A stretch of 64,000 nucleotides of DNA from Bin5 sp034422415 (GTDB lineage Bacteria; Chloroflexota; Anaerolineae; Caldilineales; Caldilineaceae). Location: the NCBI GenBank assembly GCA_965202955.1, contig OZ241871.1, positions 3,410,001 through 3,474,000 on the forward strand, in the 5' to 3' direction. Within the stretch, counting starts at the first letter, position 1, and each line of letters begins with the position of its first letter. The notes under the pieces are model-generated. The model saw only the letters and a list, made by a program, of their open reading frames with translations, searched no databases and was not told where the DNA came from. Shown piece after piece: positions 43,616 to 52,572 of the stretch. Made by a program: the position numbers and the translations under genes.

Positions 43616-44679
43616 GCGCAATCCCCAAACTCTCGACCCCAAGCCGCATGGGCCGGCGCGCTGGAAGCTCCCTGGTTCTGACACTGGCGCTCGTCGCCAT
43701 GGCGGTCCTGGTCAACAAGACGCCGCTGGGAGAGTACACCTGGCTGCGCGTCCTCTTCGGAATCAGCGCCCTCAACTTCACTCTCCGCGCCACCGTGCCT
43801 CTCGCGCTCGGCGCGCTGAGCGGTATTCTCTGCGAACGTTCCGGCATCATCAACATCGGCATCGAAGGCATGATGCTGGCTGGCGCTTTCGCCGGTTTCG
43901 TCGCCAAGACCAGCACCAACCACTGGCCGCTCACCGTCAGCCTCATATTCAGCGCGGCCGTCGCCGTGGCCATCGGCGGGCTCATGGGCGCGGTCCATGC
44001 CCTCTTCTCTATCCGCTTCCGCATGGACCAGATTATCTCCGGCACCGTAATCATCATTCTCGCCCTCGGGACCTCCTCCTATCTCTACAACCGCGACGCC
44101 ATCGCCGAGGGCAAGTTCAGTTCCATTCCGGTGCCCGGTCTGTCGCAGATCGACGTCATCGGCCCCGTCCTCTTTGACAACCCTCCAATTACCTACCTGG
44201 CGCTGCTCCTGGTCCTCGCTGTCCATATCGGGCTCTTCTACACCCGCTGGGGCCTGCGTACGCGCGCCGTCGGCGAACATCCCCGCGCCGCCGACACCGT
44301 CGGTATCAATGTAAATCGCTACCGCTACGTCAACACATCCCTCGGCGGCATGCTGGCGGGACTGGCGGGGGCTTTTCTTGTCCTCGAGGCAGTCGGTCAG
44401 TTTCAGGAAGGCATGACCGCGGGGAGGGGCTTCATCTCCCTGGCCGCTATGATTTTCGGCAACTGGAATCCCTTCGGCGCGCTCGGCGCGGCCGCGCTCT
44501 TCGGCTACACACAGGCGCTGCAAAACGAGCTGCTTCTCGCGGGCGTAACCCAGGTGCCTCGCCAGTTCATCTCGATGCTTCCATACGTCGTCACCATCGT
44601 CGCCGTCTCCGGCCTCGTTGGACGCGTACGGCCTCCCGCCGCTGAGGGCAAAGTCTACGAGACGGAGGGCAGCGCATGA
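43612..44679 (+). CDS. BMP-type ABC transporter permease 2
   Basis: A 355-residue permease: RATVPLALGALSGILCERSG, INIGIEGMMLAGAFAGFVA, FRMDQIISGTVIIILALGTS, and GLRTRAVGEHPRAADTVGI, which is the family's cytoplasmic coupling loop. The GTG at 43612 overlaps the stop of permease 1 (GTGA); a TTG at 43600 is in frame. Its end overlaps the ATPase start. Confidence 0.93.
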   Translation: MSAIPKLSTPSRMGRRAGSSLVLTLALVAMAVLVNKTPLGEYTWLRVLFGISALNFTLRATVPLALGALSGILCERSGIINIGIEGMMLAGAFAGFVAKTSTNHWPLTVSLIFSAAVAVAIGGLMGAVHALFSIRFRMDQIISGTVIIILALGTSSYLYNRDAIAEGKFSSIPVPGLSQIDVIGPVLFDNPPITYLALLLVLAVHIGLFYTRWGLRTRAVGEHPRAADTVGINVNRYRYVNTSLGGMLAGLAGAFLVLEAVGQFQEGMTAGRGFISLAAMIFGNWNPFGALGAAALFGYTQALQNELLLAGVTQVPRQFISMLPYVVTIVAVSGLVGRVRPPAAEGKVYETEGSA

Positions 44680-46271
44680 GCCGGCCCCAAGGCGCGCCCA
44701 ACCACCAGAACGGCGACGCGCAAGCCAAGCTTGAAGTTCGCAACATCACCAAGCTCTTTCCCGGAGTCGTCGCCAACAAAGAGATCGATCTGACGCTCCA
44801 TCGCGGAGAGATCCTGGCTCTGCTCGGCGAAAATGGGGCCGGCAAATCGACGCTGATGAACGTCATCTACGGCCTCTATCAGCCTACCGAGGGCGAGATT
44901 CTGGTCGATGGTCGTTCTGTCCAAATGCACTCGCCGAGCGACGCCATTGAGTTGGGCATCGGCATGGTCCATCAGCACTTCCAGTTGGTGCCGGTGATGA
45001 GCGTGGTCGACAATATCATGTTAGGCAGCGAAAGCGTACGCGGCGGTCTCCTGGACCGGGAAGGCGTAGGGGCACACATAAGCGAACTGGCCGAACGATA
45101 CAACATGCCGGTTGACCCGGACGCGATCATTGAAGACCTCCCTGTCGGGTTTCAGCAGCGCGTCGAGATCCTCAAGGCGCTTTACAGGAAAGCCGATGTC
45201 CTGATCCTCGATGAGCCGACATCCGTCTTGACGCCGCAAGAGATCGAAGGCCTTTTCGCCGTGATGGAGTTGCTCCGCAGCCAGGGCAAATCGATCATCT
45301 TCATCACCCATAAGCTAAAGGAAGTTCTTCGCATCGCCGACCGCATCGCCGTGCTGCGTCGCGGCGAAATGGTCGGTGAGGCCAACCCCGAATCCGTCTC
45401 ACAGGCGGAATTGGCCGCGATGATGGTGGGGCGAAAGGTGACGCTCGAGGTCGAAAAACAGCCGGGCGCCGCAGGCGAGGTACTCCTGCAAATCAGCGAC
45501 TTGCAGGCGCTCAACGACCTGGGCGAACCGGCCTTGCGCGGCGTCTCGCTCGACGTGAGCGGCGGTGAAATCGTCGGCGTCGCCGGCGTGCAGGGCAACG
45601 GCCAGACTGAACTGGTCGAGGTGATCACCGGCCTGCGTCCGGCCGCGGACGGCGCCGTACGCATGAACGGAATCGACTTGACGAACGCGCCTCCGCGCCG
45701 CATCACCGAGGAAGGCGCAATCTGCCATGTGCCCGAGGACCGCCATCTCTATGGCATGGTCGATGCCTATTCGGTCGCAGACAATCTCGTCCTCGGCTCC
45801 TACTACCAGCGGCCCTTTTCCACCGGCCTGACAATGGACCAGCAGGCCATAGCCCAACACGCCGAAGAGTTGGTGCAGCGCTTTGACGTGCGCACGCCTT
45901 CCGTCACAACCTTGGGCGCAAGCCTCTCTGGAGGCAATCAGCAGAAAATGGTCGTCGCCCGTGAATTCAGCCGACCCATTCGCCTCCTGATCGCCGCCCA
46001 GCCGACTCGAGGAATCGACGTCGGCTCAATCGAATTCATCCACAGCCAAATCGTCGCCAAGCGCGATGAAGGCGTCGCCGTCCTCCTGGTAAGCTATGAG
46101 CTGGATGAGATTATGGCGCTCTCGGACCGCATCGCAGTCATGTTCCACGGCCGCATCATCGCCGTCCTCCCCCGGAATCAGGCCAACCGCGCAGCGATCG
46201 GCTTGCTGATGGCAGGAGTCAACCCCGATTCGCAGCAGTCCGGTGCTGCCGAAACAATCGAGAACGATTAG
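44676..46271 (+). CDS. BMP-type ABC transporter ATP-binding protein (double domain)
   Basis: A 531-residue protein with two fused ABC domains. Domain 1 has Walker A GENGAGKST and Walker B VLILDEPTSVL, with a weaker signature (LPVGFQQRVEI). Domain 2 has a degenerate Walker A (GVQGNGQTE), a full signature LSGGNQQK, and AAQPTRGID in place of the usual Walker B, as normal for sugar/nucleoside importers of this class. The ATG overlaps the permease 2 stop. The next gene starts directly after its TAG. Confidence 0.95.
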   Translation: MSRPQGAPNHQNGDAQAKLEVRNITKLFPGVVANKEIDLTLHRGEILALLGENGAGKSTLMNVIYGLYQPTEGEILVDGRSVQMHSPSDAIELGIGMVHQHFQLVPVMSVVDNIMLGSESVRGGLLDREGVGAHISELAERYNMPVDPDAIIEDLPVGFQQRVEILKALYRKADVLILDEPTSVLTPQEIEGLFAVMELLRSQGKSIIFITHKLKEVLRIADRIAVLRRGEMVGEANPESVSQAELAAMMVGRKVTLEVEKQPGAAGEVLLQISDLQALNDLGEPALRGVSLDVSGGEIVGVAGVQGNGQTELVEVITGLRPAADGAVRMNGIDLTNAPPRRITEEGAICHVPEDRHLYGMVDAYSVADNLVLGSYYQRPFSTGLTMDQQAIAQHAEELVQRFDVRTPSVTTLGASLSGGNQQKMVVAREFSRPIRLLIAAQPTRGIDVGSIEFIHSQIVAKRDEGVAVLLVSYELDEIMALSDRIAVMFHGRIIAVLPRNQANRAAIGLLMAGVNPDSQQSGAAETIEND

Positions 46272-47918
46272 GTGACAGATTCAGCCCTCGATCAACCCAC
46301 ACTCGAAGAGTACGACGACATCAGCGAGGATGCCCGCTTCCCCCACGCCAATGGCGAGCTCCGCTTCTCCGCCGACCGCGACAGCGACCTCTTCGACCTG
46401 CACTGGCACTGGCACGGTCGCCCCTATGCCCGCGCCATCCGCATCCGCATCGACGCGCCAATCTATACCAGCAGCGGCATCAGCAGCGAACAACTGGATG
46501 ACGTTCTTCCACTGGCCCTTCAGCTTTTTCCCGGCTACCAGGAAACGATCTACGGTGTCGAAGGCGTGATCGTCAGCAAACGCATCTTCGCTCCCCTCGA
46601 TAGCTACTACGACCGCTCACTCCTTTGGATGATGGAGGCACAGGCCGAAGGCGACCGCCTCATCCAGATTCGTGTTGAGATTGATTGGGGCGAGCCCCTT
46701 GTACAGCGCATGGTCGACGGACTCCTCGTCGCCCAAAGCGAACCCGGCGAGGCCAGCGGTGCACACTCGCAGCGAAACGCCGAGAGCACGCGCGTCTTTG
46801 GCGCTGCCGAAGGGCGGCCCGACCTGGTCGAATTCCCGACCGAATCCCAGGCCCGGCTCATCTACCACGTGCTCGTCGCCGGACAGGTGGACCTGCCCCT
46901 GATACTGGCGCTGAGCGACGTTGGCGAACAAGTGGCCTGGAACGGCTTCCTCGTGCAGCGGGACATCTCACGCGCCTTCAAGCGCAGCCGCAGCCGCTGG
47001 CATGACATCACCCATCGCGGTCGGCTGTGGTCCCCCGATGCCGCGGCAAACCGCACAGTGCAGGAAGCCAAGATCGGCGCCCTGCAGACAATCGCACGGT
47101 CCCGCGCCGGCTTCGCGCCTGCCGATCGCAACATCGAGGCCTTGCCGAGGCTGGTCGATCTCTTCGACTCCTTCGCGCCCGACCAGAGCCGCGCGCTTCT
47201 GGATACGCCGCGTCGTGTCGCAGAACGGACCGGCGGCGCGCTGCCCCTGAAGCTCCCGACCCTGCCCCGCGAGCCGGTTGACGCGCCCGACGCCGTTCTG
47301 CCGTTTGCTTCAGCCGCCTATCTCTCCGCGCTGCAAGCCCATCACCGCCGCCACCCTAATCTCGAGTGGCTGGCGACACATGAGAAGGCTATTGCCGTTT
47401 GTGCAAATGAACTGCTCAACGCCATTGAGACCTGCCACGCATCTGCTGACCCGGACCGCTTAGAAAAGGGAGCCCAGGAGGCCGCTTGTCGCGCGCTCAA
47501 TGCGGCCTGCGCGCTGATTAACCTTACGGATTCAGACGCCGATGCCGCGCCCTGGGCGCGCGCCGCCGAAGCGATGGCTGCCAGCGTTGGTGAGCGGCCC
47601 CCGAACGTCCAACCGACCGTCTGGGACCGGTTAGGCATCACAGCCGACCGGGGACACGTTACCTTGCAAAGAATGTGGCCATCTGATTGGGGCTGGTGGG
47701 CGCTGATGAACCTGCCTTACTCCGCCCAGGAGGAGAACGACGAGATCAGCCTGCTGTGGGACGGCGAAACACTGCACACCACACGCCCGATAACGTTCGA
47801 TGGCCCAACCGAGATTCAGACCCAGGTACGGGCCTTCGGCTCCGACGAGAATAGCTTCGACCTGCGTTTCCGCCTGGGCAGCGATCTCTTCGTGCCCGCG
47901 TTTGACCAGGACCTTTGA
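46272..47918 (+). CDS. Unrecognised 548-residue protein, glycosidase-like layout
   Basis: I cannot name a family. The first 230 residues look like a beta-sandwich rich in Trp, Tyr and acidic residues (LFDLHWHWHGRPYARAIRIR, GVEGVIVSKRIFAP, IQIRVEIDWGEP). Residues about 260-460 are helical (RNIEALPRLVDLFDSF, AYLSALQAHHRRHPNLEWLA). The end (about 465-548) is beta again (GHVTLQRMWPSDWGWWALMN). The order sandwich, linker, helices recalls six-hairpin glycosidases, but the helical part is too short for a full barrel and no catalytic pair is clear. No signal peptide. The GTG start immediately follows the ATPase stop, so it is co-transcribed with the importer. Confidence 0.75.
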   Translation: MTDSALDQPTLEEYDDISEDARFPHANGELRFSADRDSDLFDLHWHWHGRPYARAIRIRIDAPIYTSSGISSEQLDDVLPLALQLFPGYQETIYGVEGVIVSKRIFAPLDSYYDRSLLWMMEAQAEGDRLIQIRVEIDWGEPLVQRMVDGLLVAQSEPGEASGAHSQRNAESTRVFGAAEGRPDLVEFPTESQARLIYHVLVAGQVDLPLILALSDVGEQVAWNGFLVQRDISRAFKRSRSRWHDITHRGRLWSPDAAANRTVQEAKIGALQTIARSRAGFAPADRNIEALPRLVDLFDSFAPDQSRALLDTPRRVAERTGGALPLKLPTLPREPVDAPDAVLPFASAAYLSALQAHHRRHPNLEWLATHEKAIAVCANELLNAIETCHASADPDRLEKGAQEAACRALNAACALINLTDSDADAAPWARAAEAMAASVGERPPNVQPTVWDRLGITADRGHVTLQRMWPSDWGWWALMNLPYSAQEENDEISLLWDGETLHTTRPITFDGPTEIQTQVRAFGSDENSFDLRFRLGSDLFVPAFDQDL

Positions 47919-47970
47919 GCAAGAGGCCGATGCCGTCGTTTCGATCCAGCTTGTAATCGCAGATTTCATC

Positions 47971-49077
47971 ATGACCACCGCTTACGTCTACGATCCGTTC
48001 GAGCTTAACCATACCTTCGACGGCCATCCCGAAAACCATCACCGCATGGAACACGTCTGGGCCCTCCTGGAGCAGGACGGCATTCTCAAAAAACTGACTC
48101 GCCTGCCCCAAAACGTTTCCACACTCGGCCCAGTCCTGGCCGTGCACGGAGCGAACTATGTCGAACAGTTGGAAGGCATCTGCCGGGATTTGGCAACGAA
48201 TAGCGGGAGCCGTGGTTCATGGCCGGGCAACTTGGGTGCAGCGGGTTGGCTAGATCAGGACACATACATCCTCGGAGCCAGCTTTGAAGCTGCCCTGCGG
48301 GGAGTGGGGGGTCTGCTGTCGATTACTGACGCGGTCATGACCGGGGCGGCAGCCAACGGATTCGCCCTGGTTCGCCCGCCGGGCCATCATGCTAGGCCGA
48401 ACAGTGCCAAAGGATTCTGCCTGCTGGGCAATGTTGCCGTCGCTGCACGCCATGCCCAGCAGCGGCACGGCGCGCAGCGGGTTCTCATCGTCGACTTCGA
48501 CGTGCATCACGGTAACGGTACGGCCGAGATGTTCTATGACGACAGCTCGGTTCTCTTCTTCAGCATCCATCAGTATCCCCACTACCCCTTCAGCGGGACC
48601 ATCGACGAATTCGGACGCGACGCCGGCGAAGGTTACACCGTGAATGTGCCCTTCCCCGCGGGCGTCGGCGACGCCGGTTACTTCGCCGCGCTGCGCCAGG
48701 TGTTGACACCCCTGGCGAATGAATTCGAACCTGATGTGATCTTCCTCTCGGCCGGATTCGACGGCCACTGGCTGGATCCGCTCAGCGAGCACCGTCTCAG
48801 CGTCGCCGGTTACGCCAAGCTGGTGGAGGAGATGATCGCCCTGGCGGACGCGCTATGCCGTGGACGGCTGATCTGCACACTGGAAGGCGGATACCATCTG
48901 GATGCCTTGCCCCACTGTGTACTTTCCACCCTCCGTGCGCTGTGCGGCGACGAGGCCGGCGTAAGCGATCCCTTTGGCGCAGTCAAAACGCGCCCTGAGG
49001 CGGCAGATCAGGTCCTGCTGGCGGTCATGCGGCGCCTCGGCCTTCCAACTCCCGGAAACAGGAGCGTCTTGCCTTAA
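47971..49077 (+). CDS. Histone deacetylase family protein (AcuC/HdaH-like amidohydrolase)
   Basis: A zinc-dependent deacetylase-fold enzyme of 368 residues. Motifs: RPPGHHARPNSAKGFCLLGN (active-site His pair), DFDVHHGNG (zinc Asp and His), SAGFDGHWLDPL (zinc Asp) and LEGGYHLDAL (transition-state Tyr). Bacterial members deacetylate polyamines, acetylated proteins or acetoin-linked substrates; which one applies here is not shown. The ATG at 47971 begins with MTTAYVYDPFELNHTF, the typical start; the open frame extends upstream only inside the preceding gene. Confidence 0.93.
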   Translation: MTTAYVYDPFELNHTFDGHPENHHRMEHVWALLEQDGILKKLTRLPQNVSTLGPVLAVHGANYVEQLEGICRDLATNSGSRGSWPGNLGAAGWLDQDTYILGASFEAALRGVGGLLSITDAVMTGAAANGFALVRPPGHHARPNSAKGFCLLGNVAVAARHAQQRHGAQRVLIVDFDVHHGNGTAEMFYDDSSVLFFSIHQYPHYPFSGTIDEFGRDAGEGYTVNVPFPAGVGDAGYFAALRQVLTPLANEFEPDVIFLSAGFDGHWLDPLSEHRLSVAGYAKLVEEMIALADALCRGRLICTLEGGYHLDALPHCVLSTLRALCGDEAGVSDPFGAVKTRPEAADQVLLAVMRRLGLPTPGNRSVLP

Positions 49078-49119
49078 CACTGATAAACGATTCGATCCGT
49101 TCGTTAAGTAAGGGGAACC

Positions 49120-49383
49120 ATGCACACCATCATCTTGCAGACCAAAGCCCGCCAGACATCTGTCGGCAAGACCTGGCGCATTGAAGTGCTGGGGGACAGC
49201 CTCATCAAGGAAGACGTAAAGGTTTCAATCGGCGAGTTGGAATACCACCCGGCCAAAGCAGAGCGCCGTTCGCTGATCGACATCCTCACGATTATCGAAC
49301 GCCATAACTTTCGCATCTGCTACGTCGAGCACAAACCCAACGATGACGACTTGGAGGAGTGGATGTTCATTCTCCAGGGCTAG
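49120..49383 (+). CDS. Small unknown protein (87 residues)
   Basis: A short soluble protein with mixed alpha/beta character (MHTIILQTKARQTSVGKTWR; IDILTIIERHNFRICYVEHK; acidic end DDDLEEWMFILQG). No domain recognised. AAGGGGAACC stands right before the ATG and base usage is like that of its neighbours, so I take it as real. It lies alone between the deacetylase and glycerophosphodiesterase genes, in the same direction. Confidence 0.65.
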   Translation: MHTIILQTKARQTSVGKTWRIEVLGDSLIKEDVKVSIGELEYHPAKAERRSLIDILTIIERHNFRICYVEHKPNDDDLEEWMFILQG

Positions 49384-49496
49384 GTCCGGCGTCGCGTCTC
49401 GGTCTACGGGCCTGGAACGCGACCACGCGATCACCGATCTAACCTCCCCCTGAGTTTGACAACCATTCCCTACCGCAGCATCGTCGGAGGAGTGCC

Positions 49497-50330
49497 ATGT
49501 CCTCCCAGCCGCTGATCTTCGCCCACAGAGGAGCCAGCGCCGTCGCGCCCGAGAACACCTTGCCCGCCTTCACAAAGGCGCTGGAAATGGGCGCAGACGG
49601 CATCGAGCTGGACGTGCAGGCCACCGCCGACGGCGAGCTGGTCGTGCTGCATGACTTCAACCTGGAGCGCACAACAACCGGTTCAGGCCTCCTTCGCAAA
49701 CGTACTGTGGCACAGCTCGTCGAAATCGATGCCGGCGTCCGCTTCAACCGCGACTTCGCAGGCACGCCGATCCCCACCTTAGAAAAGGTCTTTGAACTGA
49801 CGGCAGACCGCTGTATTGTCAACGTCGAGATCAAGAACATGGACTGGGACGGAGGCCCCGAAGCGGGACCGCTGACGCGCATAGTACAGCGTCGCCGCCT
49901 CCATGACCGGGTCATTGTGTCAAGCTTCAATCCCTTCGCCCTACGCAAAATGCGCAGACTTGACCCCGCCATACCCCTGGGCCTGCTTTACGTTCCTAGA
50001 CTTCCAAGTCCCGTCGGCCCGCGGCCTACTTTGGTCTCAAGGATCCGCAAGGTGCCGTTCAAGCTTCTCTTCTTCCATCTCTTCCGCGCCTTCTTCGTTT
50101 CCCGCTTCTCGCCGGATGCCCTCCACCCGCACTTTCAGTCCATAGACGCTTCCCTGATGGCGGAGGCGCGCCGCCGTGGTCAACACGTGAATGCCTGGAC
50201 CGTGAACTGCGGCGCAGAGGCTCGTCGATTGGCTGCTCTGGGCGTTAATGCGATCATCACCGACCGGCCCGACGGCATCCGGCAAGCGCTTTCGGAGGCT
50301 GGACCCGCCGCCGCACCCTCCGATGCATGA
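49497..50330 (+). CDS. Glycerophosphodiester phosphodiesterase
   Basis: Hydrolyses glycerophosphodiesters to glycerol-3-phosphate and an alcohol. The 277-residue TIM-barrel protein has the catalytic HRGASAVAPENTLPAF, the metal site GIELDVQATADGELVVLHD, VNVEIKN, and VNAWTVNC, with the terminal AIITDRPDGI. No signal peptide, so it is cytoplasmic. A GGAGG lies before the ATG. Its 3' end overlaps the start of mevalonate kinase by eight bases. Confidence 0.94.
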   Translation: MSSQPLIFAHRGASAVAPENTLPAFTKALEMGADGIELDVQATADGELVVLHDFNLERTTTGSGLLRKRTVAQLVEIDAGVRFNRDFAGTPIPTLEKVFELTADRCIVNVEIKNMDWDGGPEAGPLTRIVQRRRLHDRVIVSSFNPFALRKMRRLDPAIPLGLLYVPRLPSPVGPRPTLVSRIRKVPFKLLFFHLFRAFFVSRFSPDALHPHFQSIDASLMAEARRRGQHVNAWTVNCGAEARRLAALGVNAIITDRPDGIRQALSEAGPAAAPSDA

Positions 50331-51300
50331 GGAAAACGCCAACGTGGGCAAACGCGTGAGCAGCGCCAAAACAACTGCGCCGGGCAAGGTCATTCTGTTC
50401 GGAGAGCACGCAGTCGTTTACGGCCGGCCGGCCATCGCCGTCCCCGTGACCAAAGTGCAGGCTACCGCCACCGTCGAAGACTCGGCTCCCGGTTCGGGCT
50501 GCGCCATCTCTGCCCCCGACATTGGCGTACGCATCCGCCTGTCCTCAGAGACTGACGACCCCCTGGCAACAGCCGTGCGCTTGGCCCTGGAGGCCGCGGG
50601 CGTCAATGGCGAACCGGACTGGAACATCTCCGTTACCAGCACCATTCCCATTGCCGGTGGGATGGGAAGCGGCGCCGCCGTCAGCGCGGCGCTCGCGCGG
50701 GCCGTCCTCTCCGGTGCCCCGTCTATTCGTGGCTGCCCCGACGTCGAAACTGTTAACCGCATCGTCTATGCCGTCGAGCGGATACATCACGCCACGCCAA
50801 GCGGCATCGACAATACCGTCGTAATCTACGAGCGGCCCGTCTGGTTTGTCCGCGGCAAGCCACCCGAGACTTTCGACATCGCCCGGCCCTTCCACCTGGT
50901 CATCGCCGACACCGGTATCGCCAGTCCCACCGGCCAGGTGGTGGCCGATGTGCGTGCGGCGCGGCAGGAGGACACCGCGCGTTACGACGCGATCTTCGAT
51001 GCCATAGCCGTTATCGCGGAAGAGGCAAAAGGGGCAATCGCCGAGGGGAAACTGGAGGCGCTGGCTTTCCTGATGCGGGAAAATCAGCGGCTCCTGCGTC
51101 AGCTTGACGTCAGCGCACCTTCCCTTGAGAGCCTCATCGAAATCGCAGAGGGGGCCGGCGCGGCCGGAGCTAAGCTGAGCGGCGGCGGGCGCGGCGGCAA
51201 TCTTATCGCAATGGTTGAGCCGGAGAAAATCGACCCGGTGCGGGAGGCACTGCTGGCCGGAGGCGCGGCGAGCACAATAGTGACCCAAGTTGGCGCGTAG
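50323..51300 (+). CDS. mvk: Mevalonate kinase
   Basis: Phosphorylates mevalonate in the mevalonate route to isoprenoids. A GHMP kinase with all three motifs: APGKVILFGEHAVVYGRPAI, the ATP loop TSTIPIAGGMGSGAAVSAAL, and GAKLSGGGRGGNLIAMV. The ATG at 50323 (325 residues) overlaps the preceding gene; GTG 50344 after GAGGAAA is an alternative start. Most bacteria use the MEP route, so this gene suggests a mevalonate-pathway lineage, as in some Chloroflexota. No other pathway gene is in the window. Confidence 0.93.
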   Translation: MHEENANVGKRVSSAKTTAPGKVILFGEHAVVYGRPAIAVPVTKVQATATVEDSAPGSGCAISAPDIGVRIRLSSETDDPLATAVRLALEAAGVNGEPDWNISVTSTIPIAGGMGSGAAVSAALARAVLSGAPSIRGCPDVETVNRIVYAVERIHHATPSGIDNTVVIYERPVWFVRGKPPETFDIARPFHLVIADTGIASPTGQVVADVRAARQEDTARYDAIFDAIAVIAEEAKGAIAEGKLEALAFLMRENQRLLRQLDVSAPSLESLIEIAEGAGAAGAKLSGGGRGGNLIAMVEPEKIDPVREALLAGGAASTIVTQVGA

Positions 51301-51303
51301 CCG

Positions 51304-52566
51304 CTAATTCGCCGTTCTCTGCAGCCGCCAGTCGTCCCGCAGATATGCGAGACGCCCGCCTACAACTGTGGCGACGACCCGTGACTCCGTGTCCAAGAGC
51401 GTCAAATCTGCCCGCGCGCCTCTGCTGATGCGGCCCACTTCGTGATCAATCCCCATCGCCTGTGCCTGGGACAGGCTTGTTGTCGGCCAGGCCTGCACAA
51501 GCGGCCAGCCCGTGGCTGACATGAAATTCCGCAGCGCCGCATCCAGCGTCAGGACCGAGCCGGCAAGCGTCCCGTCCTCTAGTCGGCAGGCGCCGTCCTG
51601 GACGATGACCGGCAGACGGCCCATATCGTAGCGCCCCTCGGGCATGCCCGTGGCCCGTATCGCATCGCTGATCAGAAGCGCACGTGTCGGCCCTTTACAC
51701 CGGCCCAGTATGCGCATCGCCGCCGGATGCACATGGATCCCGTCGGCGATTAGCTGTGCGTAAATCCTGTCGTCGCTCAACACAGCTCCCAGCGCGCCAG
51801 GCCGGCGATGGTGCAGACCCTTCATCGCATTGAACGTGTGCGTTGCTTGCGAAACGCCCGCGTCGATGGCCGCCCTTGCCTCATCGAATGTGGCCGCTGT
51901 GTGGCCGAGCACTACCCTCACGTTCGATCCCAGGGCCATTTCGATCAGCGTCCCTGCCCCCTCTTCCTCCGGGGCAAGCGTGATCATACGCACCGGACCC
52001 GCGTCCAGAAGCTCTTCAAACTCCCGCGCAGACGGCGGACGAACAAAGGCCGGATTCTGCGCGCCGGGAAACTCTCCGCTGATGTAAGGCCCTTCCAGGT
52101 GGACCCCCAGAACGCGCGCGCCAACAGGGGATTCTACGCCCTCGACTGAGCGTGCCTTGCTGCAAAACCTTGCCACATTGGAAACTGCGGCCAGCGTATC
52201 GGCATGCGATGCTGTCACGGTAGTTGCATAGAAGCCAGTTACGCCGTGCCGAACAAGGAAACGACTGATCGTTGCAAGACTCTCCGGCGTCGCGTCCATC
52301 ACATCCGCGCCGCCGCTCCCATGTATGTGAACGTCGATGAAACCGGGCAATAGAATGCAGTCAGTCCCGTCAAGGAGGGGACCGTCAACTTCCGCTCCTT
52401 CTGCCAGCCAGGGTCCGACCATCCCGCCATTGCAGGCGAGCGTGAATGCATGACCAGGCGGTGCAGCCACCGTGCCGAAGACGGTACGAGCCGTCAGGCC
52501 GCTGATGCCGGCGACTGCCGCGCCGCTTCCCTTGCTTGAAACGGCCGTCGATTCATCTATTTTCAA
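51304..52566 (-). CDS. nagA: N-acetylglucosamine-6-phosphate deacetylase
   Basis: Removes acetate from GlcNAc-6-phosphate. A 420-residue amidohydrolase with LLPGFIDVHIHGSGGADVMD, the metal-site LGVHLEGPYI, VVLGHTAATF, THTFNAMKGLHHRRPG and SDAIRATGMPEGRY. The start codon is TTG at 52566, preceded by AAAGGAG nine bases upstream, and six bases after the glgB stop. It is convergent with mevalonate kinase. Its position after glycogen genes links amino-sugar and storage-sugar metabolism. Confidence 0.94.
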   Translation of the reverse strand: MKIDESTAVSSKGSGAAVAGISGLTARTVFGTVAAPPGHAFTLACNGGMVGPWLAEGAEVDGPLLDGTDCILLPGFIDVHIHGSGGADVMDATPESLATISRFLVRHGVTGFYATTVTASHADTLAAVSNVARFCSKARSVEGVESPVGARVLGVHLEGPYISGEFPGAQNPAFVRPPSAREFEELLDAGPVRMITLAPEEEGAGTLIEMALGSNVRVVLGHTAATFDEARAAIDAGVSQATHTFNAMKGLHHRRPGALGAVLSDDRIYAQLIADGIHVHPAAMRILGRCKGPTRALLISDAIRATGMPEGRYDMGRLPVIVQDGACRLEDGTLAGSVLTLDAALRNFMSATGWPLVQAWPTTSLSQAQAMGIDHEVGRISRGARADLTLLDTESRVVATVVGGRLAYLRDDWRLQRTAN

Positions 52567-52572
52567 CGCAAT

